DNA of 64,000 nucleotides from Phycisphaeraceae bacterium (GCA_021297895.1 JAJTHN010000002.1:96319-160318); one strand, 5' to 3'. Positions 9,298-18,552 are shown, numbered from the stretch's first letter. Program-made: numbers and translations. The notes: generated by a model from the letters alone, not told the origin.

Positions 9298-11529
9298 TCA
9301 CGGCAGCACCACGTCAAGCCCCTCAACGTCCCGCATCCGCCAGTCCTCCAGCGGCTTGGTCCCGCCATCATCAACCCCATCCGGCCCAACGCTGTAGAGC
9401 ACATACCCACGCTTGAGCACCGGCATCCCCCGCGGCGACCGCGCATCCGGATCAACCGTCCGCTCAGTCTCCTCCTGCACCCGATACCTGAGCAGCCCGC
9501 CGACAAACGGATCCTGCGCATCGGGATCGTTCGCAAACATCGCCGCGAACTCCGCCTCAGTCGGCAGGCGACCGTGGTCGAGACGGAAATACTCCAGACG
9601 AATCGAAACGCGCAAGGATCGCGCAGACATGCCTGCCTTGATTTCCGCGTTCATCACAAAGTTCCACACCGACTCCACCATGGACACCGACTCACTCGAA
9701 TAGACCTCGGGCCGACGCGCACGCAACTGCTCGCGCCGCTCGGCTCGCTTGATCCACGGCATGACCTCCAGCAATGCGATGCAGTCCTCAGCAAACGCCG
9801 CCATCGCCGCGCTGTTCTGTTCGAACGACATCCGCCGCGCGGCCTCCCGCGGCACGCCGAAGAACGCACGAGCTCCGTACTCATCACCCTGAGCCACAGT
9901 CTCGGCAAGGCCATCGCGAACCGCCTGGGGATCGCTCATCAACTTCGCCATCTCGTTGCGAGAGAAGACCGCCTCGTTCCGCATCACGCGCTCCAGATCC
10001 GCCCGAGGAATCCTCGCCGCGATGTCGCTCGCCACTTCCAGCCACTCCCTCTCCGGTCGCGTGCGCGCGATCCAGTCCAAGTGCGTACAAAGCCACCCTG
10101 CATGCCCCCTCGCGATCAGGTGCTGGCTCAGAAAAGACTCTTGCGACATGAGTTCGAGTGCCGCGACCGCCGTCAATGACTGTCGCCTGAACTCCGCGAG
10201 GTCACCCCGAATGCCCGCCTCACGCATGAACATCAGCGCGGCCTTCACCACGCCGGCAGCTTCGAGTTTGCCGTCATCAAAGTCGGTGATGACTCTCGCC
10301 GGCATCGGGTACTCCGGAAGCATCGCGACCGCATCGCGCACGCCGGTCAATCGAATCACCTCGAACATTTCGCGCTCAAGCTGCGCGGGAACCAGCCGAT
10401 CCTCTTGCTTGTACTTCTCGCGTTCCGCTTGAGTCTGCAGCAGAAAGAGCTCCGTCGGCCACAGTCCCATGATCGATGCGACCCCCGGCAGACTTGAGGC
10501 CTTGCCATACGCCACCCTGAGCTCCTCGTTGAGCCTGCGCACCGCCGCCCGTCGGTCCTCCTCACCCGCACGCGCCTCCGGCACCTGCGGCACCTCTACC
10601 TCCGCTCGCCCCTCGTTGACAATCGCCTCCAGTTGCTCGTCGGTCAGCACCGCCGCCCTCGCCGCCGCGACTTCCCGATCGATCCACGCTCTCACACGCA
10701 CCTCCCGAATCCCCCAGATCGCCCCGCCGACAACCGCGATCGCGCCGATCGCCGCCCCTGCCCACATCGCCCGCCGCCGCGTCCACAGCCGCCAGACCAG
10801 CCCGCTCGCCGGGCTGTACACCAGCCGAGCCGTGCCCGCATCGCCGACCTCGGCGACGGCCCGACTCTGCGGCCGGACTTCACCCCATCCGCGAACCACC
10901 GCCTGCATCGTGCCGCATTCGCTGCACCGCACCGCCAGCACCGCGTCCTGCTCGGGCGTGCCGACAATCGGCTGCCCCGTCAGGTCGTGCGCACACTTCA
11001 CGCACCACCGCCGACGCGCCAGGCACGCCCGCGCTCCCAGGCGGCACCAGACCAGCACAAACACAAAGAGCATCACCAGCCCCACCACACCCGCCACAAC
11101 CGCGTACGACCCGGGCGCACGCTCGAGCGCGATGCTCAGGTCCGACTGCCAGCCATCCCACATCGACGCGGCGGAGGGCAGCAGCAGCGTGATGATCGCC
11201 TTCTCACCCACGAACAGCCCGCCGAACATCGACCCGTCGTTCCGCTGCGCCGCCCAAGCCATGTCCAGGAACACCAGCGCCCCCACCACCGCCGCAAGCA
11301 CCGCCGAGATCCCGATCCCCACCGCCGAAACGATGAGCCCCCAGAACCCGCTCACGCCCCAACGCAAAGGCCTGCCGTGCATCTGCGCAAGCACGGCACG
11401 GCGTTCGTCGGCGGTCGGGCCATGAAACTCACCCGGCGCGGCCAACGCCGAATCACCGCCTGCAGCCCCCGCACGCACGCGCAGCGCGCCGAGTCCGATG
11501 TCCGCCATCCAACGAATGCTTGGTCGCAT
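9298..11529 (-). CDS. Multi-span membrane protein with zinc ribbon, tandem paralogue
   Basis: 743 aa. N-terminal hydrophobic segments at about 59-89 and 133-157 flank a loop. A CxxC...CxxC zinc ribbon follows (CVKCAHDLTG ... CSECG, residues ~172-205), then the membrane segment WAGAAIGAIAVVGGAIWGI. A helical domain ends with the same pseudopilin-like tail as its downstream neighbour (RLEYFRLDHGRLPTEAEF, DPFVGGLLRYRV, GYVLYSVGPDGVDDGG). It differs from the paralogue by having the extra ~210-residue N-terminal membrane and ribbon part. A 276-base spacer separates the two genes. Function unknown. Confidence 0.8.
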   Translation of the reverse strand: MRPSIRWMADIGLGALRVRAGAAGGDSALAAPGEFHGPTADERRAVLAQMHGRPLRWGVSGFWGLIVSAVGIGISAVLAAVVGALVFLDMAWAAQRNDGSMFGGLFVGEKAIITLLLPSAASMWDGWQSDLSIALERAPGSYAVVAGVVGLVMLFVFVLVWCRLGARACLARRRWCVKCAHDLTGQPIVGTPEQDAVLAVRCSECGTMQAVVRGWGEVRPQSRAVAEVGDAGTARLVYSPASGLVWRLWTRRRAMWAGAAIGAIAVVGGAIWGIREVRVRAWIDREVAAARAAVLTDEQLEAIVNEGRAEVEVPQVPEARAGEEDRRAAVRRLNEELRVAYGKASSLPGVASIMGLWPTELFLLQTQAEREKYKQEDRLVPAQLEREMFEVIRLTGVRDAVAMLPEYPMPARVITDFDDGKLEAAGVVKAALMFMREAGIRGDLAEFRRQSLTAVAALELMSQESFLSQHLIARGHAGWLCTHLDWIARTRPEREWLEVASDIAARIPRADLERVMRNEAVFSRNEMAKLMSDPQAVRDGLAETVAQGDEYGARAFFGVPREAARRMSFEQNSAAMAAFAEDCIALLEVMPWIKRAERREQLRARRPEVYSSESVSMVESVWNFVMNAEIKAGMSARSLRVSIRLEYFRLDHGRLPTEAEFAAMFANDPDAQDPFVGGLLRYRVQEETERTVDPDARSPRGMPVLKRGYVLYSVGPDGVDDGGTKPLEDWRMRDVEGLDVVLP

Positions 11530-11587
11530 GGCGTGATATTACGTCGGCACTCGCTCTCGGGCCGCGGCGTTCGCGGCCGCCTCTCGC

Positions 11588-12778
11588 TCACGCCCGCCAG
11601 TCATCCCCCGGAATCGTCCGCCGCATGTACTCGTCAAATAACGGCACCGTAAATGCAATATCCCCATGGCTCGGGCTGTACGCCATGCCCTTGTCGATCA
11701 GTTTCGCGCGAACAGGGCCGAGTGACGTCACGTCCTTCTTCAACAACTCCGCCACATCGCCGGAGCGATGGGGCCCAGGACCCAACTCCGCCATGGCGCG
11801 AAGATACCGCTTCTCCGCCGGCGTAAGCCGATCGAACCTGACACGGAAGAAGCCCTCATCCAGCGCCGCGAGAACGACCTTCGATGCCTCTTCCACATCC
11901 GCAAGCCGGATCGGCGAGTCCTCCGCGACGTCCCACGAGTGCTTGCCCCACTCCTGCAGAAAGTACGGATAGCCGCGCGTCATTTCGATGATCGCCTCGA
12001 CCGCCGCGGGCTCGTAGGAAACGCCCTCATCCTCCGCGGGCCTGATCAACGCCCGACGCGCATCGTCAGGCCCTAGCGCATCGATGAGCGGAAAGTCGAA
12101 CAGCCGCTCCGCGTACGACTTGGCGCTGCCCATCCGACCACGCAACTGCGGCAAGCCCGCTCCGACCAGCAGCACGGGCACCTGCAACTGCGCACACTTG
12201 TGCAACGCCGTGATCAACGCCTCAAGCTCCGGCTCCCCGACATACTGCAACTCGTCGATGAAAATCGCGATGACCGAACCGGCGTCTTGCGCCGCCCGAC
12301 CCGCCGCCTCAAAGAGCGCCTGAAGATCGTGCTGCAGGTCGCCATTGTCGGCCAGCCCCGCCTCCGGCTCAAGGTCGATGCCAACCTCGATGTCCTGGTA
12401 CTTGACCTTCAACGCCCGCGCGAACCCGGCCAACGCTCGAAGCCCTCGCCGGGCCGCATCGGCCGCTCGCTCGATCCGACTGAGCTCCAGCAGCACCCGC
12501 CGAAGTTCCGGCGCGAGCATCGCCGGGAGCGTCCGCCGCTCGGGCGCTTCGATCGAGATCGTCCGCGCGCCGTCCGCGACCGCGTCGCGCTGCATCTTGC
12601 TCAGAAGCACCGTCTTGCCCACGCCACGCAGACCGACCATGAGCACCGACTTTGCCGGTCGCCCCTGCCGAACACGCTCAATCGCGACACCGACCGCCGA
12701 GCGCACCGCGTCGCGCCCGGCGAGTTCCGCAGGTTGCGCGCCAGCCCCAGGGGTGTACGGATTTCGAGCGGGATCCAT
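11588..12778 (-). CDS. AAA+ ATPase (ORC/Cdc6-like AAA_16 type)
   Basis: 396 aa. Begins PARNPYTPGAGAQPAELAGR, then Walker A VGLRGVGKTVLL, Walker B IAIFIDELQYV, sensor-1-like LLVGAGLPQL, and an arginine-finger/sensor-2 region near DDARRALIRPAE. A lid with GYPYFLQEWGKHSWD follows, then a C-terminal winged-helix-like region (LTPAEKRYLRAMAELG ... LLKKDVTSLGPVRAKLIDKG). The architecture matches stand-alone archaeal/STAND-like ATPases of unknown role that may handle DNA or act as NTP switches. ATG 12778 is favoured because a strong promoter places +1 on it. A TTG at 12784 is the only in-frame alternative close by. No toxin or nuclease partner is adjacent. Confidence 0.85.
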   Translation of the reverse strand: MDPARNPYTPGAGAQPAELAGRDAVRSAVGVAIERVRQGRPAKSVLMVGLRGVGKTVLLSKMQRDAVADGARTISIEAPERRTLPAMLAPELRRVLLELSRIERAADAARRGLRALAGFARALKVKYQDIEVGIDLEPEAGLADNGDLQHDLQALFEAAGRAAQDAGSVIAIFIDELQYVGEPELEALITALHKCAQLQVPVLLVGAGLPQLRGRMGSAKSYAERLFDFPLIDALGPDDARRALIRPAEDEGVSYEPAAVEAIIEMTRGYPYFLQEWGKHSWDVAEDSPIRLADVEEASKVVLAALDEGFFRVRFDRLTPAEKRYLRAMAELGPGPHRSGDVAELLKKDVTSLGPVRAKLIDKGMAYSPSHGDIAFTVPLFDEYMRRTIPGDDWRA

Positions 12779-12784
12779 GCCCAA

Positions 12785-12841
12785 AGTATATCGAGTTTAG
12801 CGAGTTTATCAAAACCCGCTATACTCGACTAAACTCGCTAT
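12785..12841 (-). promoter_or_regulatory. Leaderless promoter overlapped by repeated half-sites (operator)
   Basis: Read on the minus strand, TTGATA (12807-12812), a 16-base spacer and TATACT (12785-12790) lie 6 bases before the ATG at 12778. That predicts a transcript starting at the start codon itself, with no Shine-Dalgarno. The spacer and upstream DNA contain about five AACTCG/CGAGTT half-sites in both orientations, including TAGCGAGTTTAG and CTAAACTCG. The hexamers match 5 of 6 consensus bases each. The half-sites look like an array for a repressor, possibly the ATPase's own C-terminal winged helix (inference). Confidence 0.65.
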
Positions 12842-12861
12842 AAATCAGGCGTTCACCCTAT

Positions 12862-12964
12862 CGCCACTCGCGGGCACCACTCCGCACCCGCACCACTCGA
12901 CACCCACCGCTCCCCTCTTCACTTGACCATTTCGCCCCTTGGCCACTTGACCACTTGCTCCCCC
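12862..12964 (-). repeat. Octamer tandem array directly after a stop codon
   Basis: On the plus strand five consecutive octamers run from 12920 to 12959: CACTTGAC, CATTTCGC, CCCTTGGC, CACTTGAC, CACTTGCT. They end five bases before the stop codon (plus-strand CTA at 12965) of the minus-strand gene. Looser CACTC-led units continue outward to about 12862. It is one of four such sites in the window. Confidence 0.6.
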
Positions 12965-13624
12965 CTACCCCCTGATCTCAAAGACCTTCACCGGCGGCAC
13001 CTCAACCCCCGAAATCGCCTTCCACAGCGCTTCGCCGCGTCGCTCGTGGCCGCGTTTGTTCAGCCATGTGCGGAACTGTCCCTTGTGGTCCCGCCCGTAG
13101 ACCTCCAGCGACGGACCGCCCACGAAGATCGCCCGGTGGATCAGCAGCAGATCTTCGCTCGCATATTCGCTCTCGGCCGCGACACCGGCGAGCGCATCGA
13201 CCAACTCGCCAAAGAGCGTCCGGTCGTGCCGCAGAAGCACGTCGGCCTCGCGCCACAAGTAGTAACGCCGCTTGGTGTGGTCCGCCAGGTCGCCGGGCCG
13301 CTCGTTGAGGCGTTCGACCACACCTCCCGGCCCATCGATCGATCGCTTGAGCCGCTTGCCGCTGCTCGACGGCAGCGCACGCTCAAGCTGCCTGCAGAAC
13401 CCATCGAAGGTGTGCACCGTCGCCCCGGCGATGATCACCAGCGACGTATCCGGGATCGCATGAAGCCCCCGCGCAAGATCCAGGGCAAACCGCTCCCGCA
13501 GCGCGATGTTCCGCGACCACGCACCAACATGGTGCTCGTCCAGCAGAACCTCCGTCGCCTCCAGCCAGGTCGGCGTTCGCTCGGCTTCGGGTTTGTTCAC
13601 GACACTCCGCATGCGTTCGCCCAT
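12965..13624 (-). CDS. Protein of unknown function
   Basis: 219 aa from the ATG at 13624 (an ATG at 13612 and a GTG at 13636 are alternatives). Mostly soluble and charged, with no signal peptide or membrane segment. Visible blocks: TWLEATEVLLDEHHVGAWSR, SLVIIAGATVHTFDGFCRQL, RRYYLWREADVLLRHDRTLF, SEDLLLIHRAIFVGG and GQFRTWLNKRGHERRGEALW. The VIIAGATVHTFDGFCRQLERAL stretch faintly recalls the barstar fold, but the barstar G-N-L-D motif is absent, so I do not assign it. The composition is that of a real protein. Its stop codon is followed at once by the octamer array. Confidence 0.7.
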   Translation of the reverse strand: MGERMRSVVNKPEAERTPTWLEATEVLLDEHHVGAWSRNIALRERFALDLARGLHAIPDTSLVIIAGATVHTFDGFCRQLERALPSSSGKRLKRSIDGPGGVVERLNERPGDLADHTKRRYYLWREADVLLRHDRTLFGELVDALAGVAAESEYASEDLLLIHRAIFVGGPSLEVYGRDHKGQFRTWLNKRGHERRGEALWKAISGVEVPPVKVFEIRG

Positions 13625-13636
13625 ACCCACCCCCAC

Positions 13637-14267
13637 TCAGCGCGACCGACTCGACACGCTCCGCAGCCACCCGCGCTCGTGGCCGCATCGCACGATTCAC
13701 TCCCGCCGTCCTCCAGATACGTCGGCACACCGACGCATCAGAGTCGACAATCCGCGGCGAGCTCCATCGCACGAACACACAGAGTGTGCATCCCTCCGCC
13801 CGCGCGTGCCACTGTTCCCCGGGCAAATCGGGGGTTCATGCTCACGCAAAACGGCCGATACCAACTCACCTACACCCCACAAAGATCCCCCGTTCACCCG
13901 ACAATCCGGGGCGGCAACGCCACACTGCCCCGCTCGGCCACGATGCATCGCGGAACACCGCCGCGATCCCGACGGGCCGAAATCTCCGCAATCTTCCCGA
14001 GAAAATCGCACCAAAGCGACCGATCACCGCACCAAAATGGATCATGTCCCCCTGGCCGGGCGGCAGATCATCCACGACGTTCAATGCCTGTGCCGCCCTG
14101 AGCTGCGCCGCTGTATCTGCTCAATAACCCTTGATTCCAAGGAATCTGGGTGATCATCCTGAGACACTGAATTCCCCCGGGCGCGGGGATCGAGAACTGT
14201 CGATACATGCGCGTTTCCACGCACATGAAATCGAATCTCAGACTCATGCTGGATGTTGTGTGAACGC
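13637..14267. other. 630-base region without a supported gene
   Basis: Open frames here are short and Arg/His/Pro-rich on both strands and look like noise. Visible structure is limited to a small inverted repeat GATTCCAAGGAATC at 14133-14146. Base composition is slightly less GC-rich than the flanking genes. No tRNA or clear terminator was found. Confidence 0.45.
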
Positions 14268-15041
14268 TTAGCGTGCCGCGCCGGCGTCGCTGGCCAGTTG
14301 AACCTGCGTGCCGTTGACCGCGTCGACGCGCACGCGTGCCCGCGCACGCACCTCGACGAGGCGCTCGGGCGTTGCGACGTTGACTGCCTGGCCCTCGCCG
14401 CTGCCGGGGTCGATCCGCGCCGCCCCGCGGCTGACTTCGATCAGCGTCATCGCCGGACGCGAGCCATCGGCTTCCACCCGGATCACCCGCGCCCGCGTGA
14501 GGCGTTCGAGCCGTACCTGCGTGCCGTCGCTCAGCGCGAGCGTGAGGGTCGACACCGCGCCGGTTCGGACCTCAAGCCCGCCGAGAAACTCGCCCATGAC
14601 CGCCGCATCGGTCCACGCGCCGCTGCCGGCGCTGCCATCGGGAAGCAATCGCCGCACCTGCGCGCGTGCCGGAGCATCGGTCCGCGACTCGACCGCGACA
14701 ACACGCGTGCGCTCGGAGGCAATCGTCCGCCCCGCGAGCAGTTCCGTCGCGGCGCGCGTCGCTTCCGGCGGCGGCAGCGGCGCGGGCACGATCACCCGCC
14801 GGTCATCGCGCGGCGTCGCGCCCGAGCCCGCCCCGCCCCCGCCGATGCGCTCCGAACCCTCCGGCCCTTCGGGCGGCACGACCTGGCCCTCGCGCACGCG
14901 CTTGGCCGCGCCCGCGAGATCGATCACCGGCTCGTTCACCGCGCCGCCCGGACTCTGCGCCATCGCGCCGGGGACATGCATCAGCATCATCGCGCAGCAG
15001 GCCGCCGAAAAGTTCTTCATCGTGTTGAAGTTCATCTTCAT
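14268..15041 (-). CDS. Exported FecR-like domain protein
   Basis: 257 aa with a signal peptide (MKMNFNTMKNFSAACC, AMMLMHVPGAMAQ). The C-terminal half has the FecR/iron-dicitrate-regulator-like beta pattern: MGEFLGGLEVRTGAVSTLTL, LSDGTQVRLERLTRARVIRV, MTLIEVSRGAARID and a VATPERLVEVRARARVRV close. The middle is Gly/Pro-rich. Unlike classical FecR there is no N-terminal cytoplasmic anti-sigma part and no ECF sigma gene beside it. It follows the lipoprotein gene by 51 bases on the same strand, so the two are probably co-transcribed. It may sense or bind a cell-surface ligand (inference). Confidence 0.75.
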   Translation of the reverse strand: MKMNFNTMKNFSAACCAMMLMHVPGAMAQSPGGAVNEPVIDLAGAAKRVREGQVVPPEGPEGSERIGGGGAGSGATPRDDRRVIVPAPLPPPEATRAATELLAGRTIASERTRVVAVESRTDAPARAQVRRLLPDGSAGSGAWTDAAVMGEFLGGLEVRTGAVSTLTLALSDGTQVRLERLTRARVIRVEADGSRPAMTLIEVSRGAARIDPGSGEGQAVNVATPERLVEVRARARVRVDAVNGTQVQLASDAGAAR

Positions 15042-15092
15042 GCTCACTGTTCGCCGAATCGTGTCAAAGCCCGCCACGCCGAACGCTGCCGC

Positions 15093-15764
15093 TTACTTCG
15101 TCCCCGCCGCGGGCGTGGCGTCGAGGGCCTCTCCGACAGCCATGAGCACCGCGAAAAACTGCGGGCCCGTCGGCAAGTCGGTCTCGTTCATCGCCGCGGG
15201 GAGCGCCCCGCGCTGGCGCAGCCAGTTCATACCCGCGCTCGCTTCGCCCGATGCGAGGCTCGGTTCGACCGCCCGCAGAGCGAGCGCCACCAGCCGCGAA
15301 ACGTCACCCGCGTTGGCCGCACGCCGCGGCGCCGGCGGCGGACCGTCGGCCTCGCCCGCGATCAGCCCGGCGCGCTGCGCCTCGGCCACACGGGCCGGAT
15401 AGTCACGCCCGATGCGCCCGGTCGTGATCAGCAGCATGCCCGTGATCGCATCGTCGTTGCTGATCGCCGGGCGACGCTCCAGCGCATCGAGATAGTCCAG
15501 ATCCGCCGATCGCACCGCGGCCCGCGCCTGGCCGGTTCCCCCGGGAGACACCACCCCGCCGCCATCAGGCCGGACCGCGGTTCGTGTCACCACCGCCGGC
15601 CGCTCCCGCAGCGCAATGCTGGCGGGTGTGATGACCGGCTCGGCATCCGCCCCGCCCGCACACCCACCCAGCAGACCCGGAGCGAGCGCCAGCACGCCGA
15701 CCACGCACAGCCCCGCCAACCTCGGCACAAAGCCCACGCCCGATCTGCGACCGAAAGTCTGCAT
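15093..15764 (-). CDS. Lipoprotein of unknown function
   Basis: 223 aa. A type II signal peptide with lipobox LLGGC at about residues 31-35 predicts lipid anchoring. The mature part is Ala/Arg-rich and helical, e.g. SADLDYLDALERRPAISNDD and GPQFFAVLMAVGEALDA. No known domain is recognised. The start ATG 15764 has AGAGGTG upstream; longer in-frame extension to 15938 is unlikely. It is the first gene of a likely two-gene unit with the FecR-like gene. Confidence 0.72.
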   Translation of the reverse strand: MQTFGRRSGVGFVPRLAGLCVVGVLALAPGLLGGCAGGADAEPVITPASIALRERPAVVTRTAVRPDGGGVVSPGGTGQARAAVRSADLDYLDALERRPAISNDDAITGMLLITTGRIGRDYPARVAEAQRAGLIAGEADGPPPAPRRAANAGDVSRLVALALRAVEPSLASGEASAGMNWLRQRGALPAAMNETDLPTGPQFFAVLMAVGEALDATPAAGTK

Positions 15765-16302
15765 GCTCACACCTCTCTGCGGGAACGACGTCAAGTGGTC
15801 TGGCCGAGGGGTCACAATAGCGAACTTGCCCAGTTGAAAACGATGCGCAACAACCCCGGTGGGCGGAACTCCTGTTCGGGGGGGCGCGGGAATCGTTCTC
15901 GATCGACATCCGTTGATGTAGGGCGAAGTACCGAACATAAAACAAACTGGCAGTCCGCTTTTCGGGGAATCGAATATTCGAATGCCCGAACCAAGGGAAC
16001 CCCAGATCCTATGCGGTCGCCATGTTAGGGGGTGTACGCCCGATCGACCCGCTCTATACTGAAAGAAGGCAGTCCCCCCAAAGGACGTGTGGCTCGAATG
16101 TCGGCAACATCAAGGGCAACAGCGGGCCTGAATCAGGGACATGCTCGTTCGCGGTCATCGTCGTGAACGATGATCGTGAGCAAGATCATGTGGCAAGCGG
16201 ATGAACTCGATCACGGACCAGGCAAAATCGATCGTTGAACCCCGAACAGGTGTCAGGCAGATCGATGTCTCGGGTACCGTCGTATCAACTGAGAGGAATC
16301 GC
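15765..16302. other. Divergent intergenic region, possible promoters
   Basis: 538 bases between the lipoprotein gene and the LuxR-type regulator. On the plus strand TATACT at 16055-16060 is a fair -10 without a good -35. TTGATG (15913-15918) with CATAAA (15936-15941) at 17 bases is another weak candidate. A possible alternative start of the regulator (ATG 16201) lies inside. No hairpin terminator was seen. Confidence 0.35.
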
Positions 16303-17235
16303 ATGAAAGTCGCGGCAGTCCTGACGTCGTATGTGATGGAAGGTCTGTGTCGCCTGCCGGGCGTGGCGACGCTGGATTGGTGCGATCGTGCCGCGGCCGC
16401 CCTGTCGCGTATCTCGCACCCATCGTGTGTGATGGTGTCGCTCGGGCGTGTTGATGCCAAGGGCTTTGTGGTGAATCTGGAGCTCGCCGGCGCCGCCGCG
16501 AGCGATCCGCATCACCGCATTTCGGTCGAGGAGTCCAGCGGCCGGACGTTCATCGGCGGGCAGGGAGTCGCGCCCGCGTGCGCATCGCCGGCGGACCTTG
16601 ATCGCGTCCGCGAGAGCGTTCTTGCCGGCGAGTGGATCGGCTGGAACATCGGCCAGCTCAACGAGGGCCTGTGGTTCGTCGCCACCGCCAGCCAGCAGGG
16701 CCTGCTGGGCACCCGCGGGCCGAGCCCACTGGTCAAGCGCTGGGAATGGCTGGGCGCGAGCGAGATTCTTCTCGGCGCGATTTCCATCCCCGGCACGCAG
16801 CCCGGCCGCATGCTCATCGTCGAAATCGCCTCGACCGATCCGGCGATGCGCGAGAGCGCCCGTCAGCAGGCGGTGCTCGCGGCGATCCTGCCGCTGCTGC
16901 GCCACCGCGTGGCCAACGCCTTCGGGCCTGACAGCGAGGACAAGCACCGCTGGCTGACCCCGCGCGAGGAACTGGTCCTCTGGCACCTTGTCGCCGGCAA
17001 GAAGGTTCCGCAGATCGCGGCGGAGTTGCACCGCTCGGTGTACACCGTCCACGATCACGTCAAGAGCCTGCACCGCAAGCTCAACGCCAGCAACCGCGGG
17101 CAGCTTGTCAGCAGGGCTCTGGGCCACCTCGGCCCGCTGAGCATCGACGCGGAGATGATCCCGATGGTCGAGACGCGCAACCTGCTCGCCGACGAGCCGC
17201 CGGCCAAGGGCAAGCCGATCAAGTCGGCCCGCTAA
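16303..17235 (+). CDS. LuxR-type transcriptional regulator
   Basis: 310 aa. The last ~70 residues form a GerE/LuxR helix-turn-helix: LTPREELVLWHLVAGKKVPQ, then IAAELHRSVYTVHDHVKSLH and RKLNASNRGQLVSRAL. The N-terminal ~230 residues resemble a GAF/PAS-like sensory fold but carry no receiver aspartate and no autoinducer-binding Trp/Tyr signature that I can place. ATG 16303 is chosen because GAGAGGA stands five bases upstream; ATG 16201 would add 34 residues. The heptosyltransferase follows after 36 bases in the same direction and could be co-transcribed. Confidence 0.85.
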   Translation: MKVAAVLTSYVMEGLCRLPGVATLDWCDRAAAALSRISHPSCVMVSLGRVDAKGFVVNLELAGAAASDPHHRISVEESSGRTFIGGQGVAPACASPADLDRVRESVLAGEWIGWNIGQLNEGLWFVATASQQGLLGTRGPSPLVKRWEWLGASEILLGAISIPGTQPGRMLIVEIASTDPAMRESARQQAVLAAILPLLRHRVANAFGPDSEDKHRWLTPREELVLWHLVAGKKVPQIAAELHRSVYTVHDHVKSLHRKLNASNRGQLVSRALGHLGPLSIDAEMIPMVETRNLLADEPPAKGKPIKSAR

Positions 17236-17271
17236 GGTCATCGCCACGGCGTCAGCATCGAGAGCGGGCTG

Positions 17272-18552
17272 ATGAGCGGCCAAGAGCCACCTTCGTGGCA
17301 AGGGTGTCCAATCGTGCAGGCCCAGTCCGAGGATCCCAGCAGTCCGAGCACCACGCCGCACGGTGGCGTGGTGACCAGCGTGACTCACGCCGCGGACACT
17401 CCAGCGACCAGCGGTGCCGGACGCTCGGCGCGGATTCTCGTGTACCTTCCCTCATGGCTGGGCGACACCATCATGGCCACGCCGACGCTGCGTCTGCTGC
17501 GCTCGGCGTGCCCGCGCAGCGTGATCATCGCGCTGGGCCGACCCGGGATGGATGACCTGCTGGCCGGCAGCGACTGTGTTGACGACGTGATCATCGGCGA
17601 TGGCCGGTCGCTCATGGGTCCGGCCAAACTCGCCTCCCGGCTCAAGCCGATGCGCCTCGACGCGGCCCTGCTTCTGCCGAACTCGTTCGCCAGCGCCATG
17701 ACCGTGCGCCTTGCGGGCGTGCCCCGGCGGGTCGGCTATGACCGCGATGGCCGCGGGCTGCTGCTGACCGAATCGCTCACCGCACCGCGGCGGGCGCAGC
17801 CCCAATGGGCCAGCGCGGGCTGGATGCCCATCAGCGCCGTGGACTACTACCTCCGCGGCGGGCGCGCACTGCTGGCCCTGCTGCGTCGCGAGGGCTTTGC
17901 CATCGCCGACCTGCCCGCGGGGTGGGATGTCGAAGGTGTGTACTCGGCGCCGGCGATGGAACTGCCCCTGACCGATGCGCAGGACCGCCACGCGATACAG
18001 GTGCTCCAGGCCGGCGGCATCGCGCCCGGGCAGCGCTTTGCGCTGCTCAACCCGGGCGGCAACAACCCCGACAAGCGCTGGCCCGTGGAGCGTTTCGCCG
18101 GGGTCGCGCACCATCTCATCAGCGTTCATGGCCTGAGCGTCGCGATCAACGGCGCTCCGTCGGAGAGCGAGTTGGTCTCGCTCATCCGCACGAGCATCGC
18201 GCTCAATCACCCTGACGATGAGTCACGCGTCGCGTGCCTGAGCGAACTCGGCGGGACCATCGGCTCGCTCAAGGGCATCGTCCGCCGCGCGGCCCTGATG
18301 GTGACCAACGACACCGGTCCGCGCCACATGGCCGCGGCGTTCGGCACGCCGTGCGTGACGCTCTTCGGGCCGACCGACCCGCGCTGGACCACGCTGCCGG
18401 ACGCGGGCAGCGGCCGCGAGGCGGTGCTTGTTGCCGACCCGACACTGCCGCCGAGCGAAGTCGCCGACGATCATCCGCAGCGCTGCCGCATCGACGCGAT
18501 CAGCACGCAGACCGTGATCGAGGCCGTGGAACGCGTGCTGCGCGGCAGGTGA
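17272..18552 (+). CDS. Glycosyltransferase family 9 (ADP-heptose:LPS heptosyltransferase)
   Basis: 426 aa. GT9 hallmarks are present: ILVYLPSWLGDTIMATPTLR near the N-terminus (after a ~50-residue extension), LLLPNSFASAMTVRLAGVP, the central GGNNPDKRWPVERFAGVA and the C-terminal LMVTNDTGPRHMAAAFGTP followed by LFGPTDPRWTT. The enzyme should add L-glycero-D-manno-heptose to the LPS inner core at the inner face of the cytoplasmic membrane (WaaF/heptosyltransferase II-like). The hldE gene at 30949 makes the donor precursor, which supports the role. The N-terminal ~45 residues are extra to the family. Acceptor identity is not deducible. Confidence 0.88.
   Translation: MSGQEPPSWQGCPIVQAQSEDPSSPSTTPHGGVVTSVTHAADTPATSGAGRSARILVYLPSWLGDTIMATPTLRLLRSACPRSVIIALGRPGMDDLLAGSDCVDDVIIGDGRSLMGPAKLASRLKPMRLDAALLLPNSFASAMTVRLAGVPRRVGYDRDGRGLLLTESLTAPRRAQPQWASAGWMPISAVDYYLRGGRALLALLRREGFAIADLPAGWDVEGVYSAPAMELPLTDAQDRHAIQVLQAGGIAPGQRFALLNPGGNNPDKRWPVERFAGVAHHLISVHGLSVAINGAPSESELVSLIRTSIALNHPDDESRVACLSELGGTIGSLKGIVRRAALMVTNDTGPRHMAAAFGTPCVTLFGPTDPRWTTLPDAGSGREAVLVADPTLPPSEVADDHPQRCRIDAISTQTVIEAVERVLRGR

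Noticed and set aside
14253..16028. Long plus-strand open frame opposite the FecR and lipoprotein genes
   Set aside because: Arg/His/Pro/Ala-rich shadow; the minus strand carries a signal peptide, lipobox and FecR pattern.
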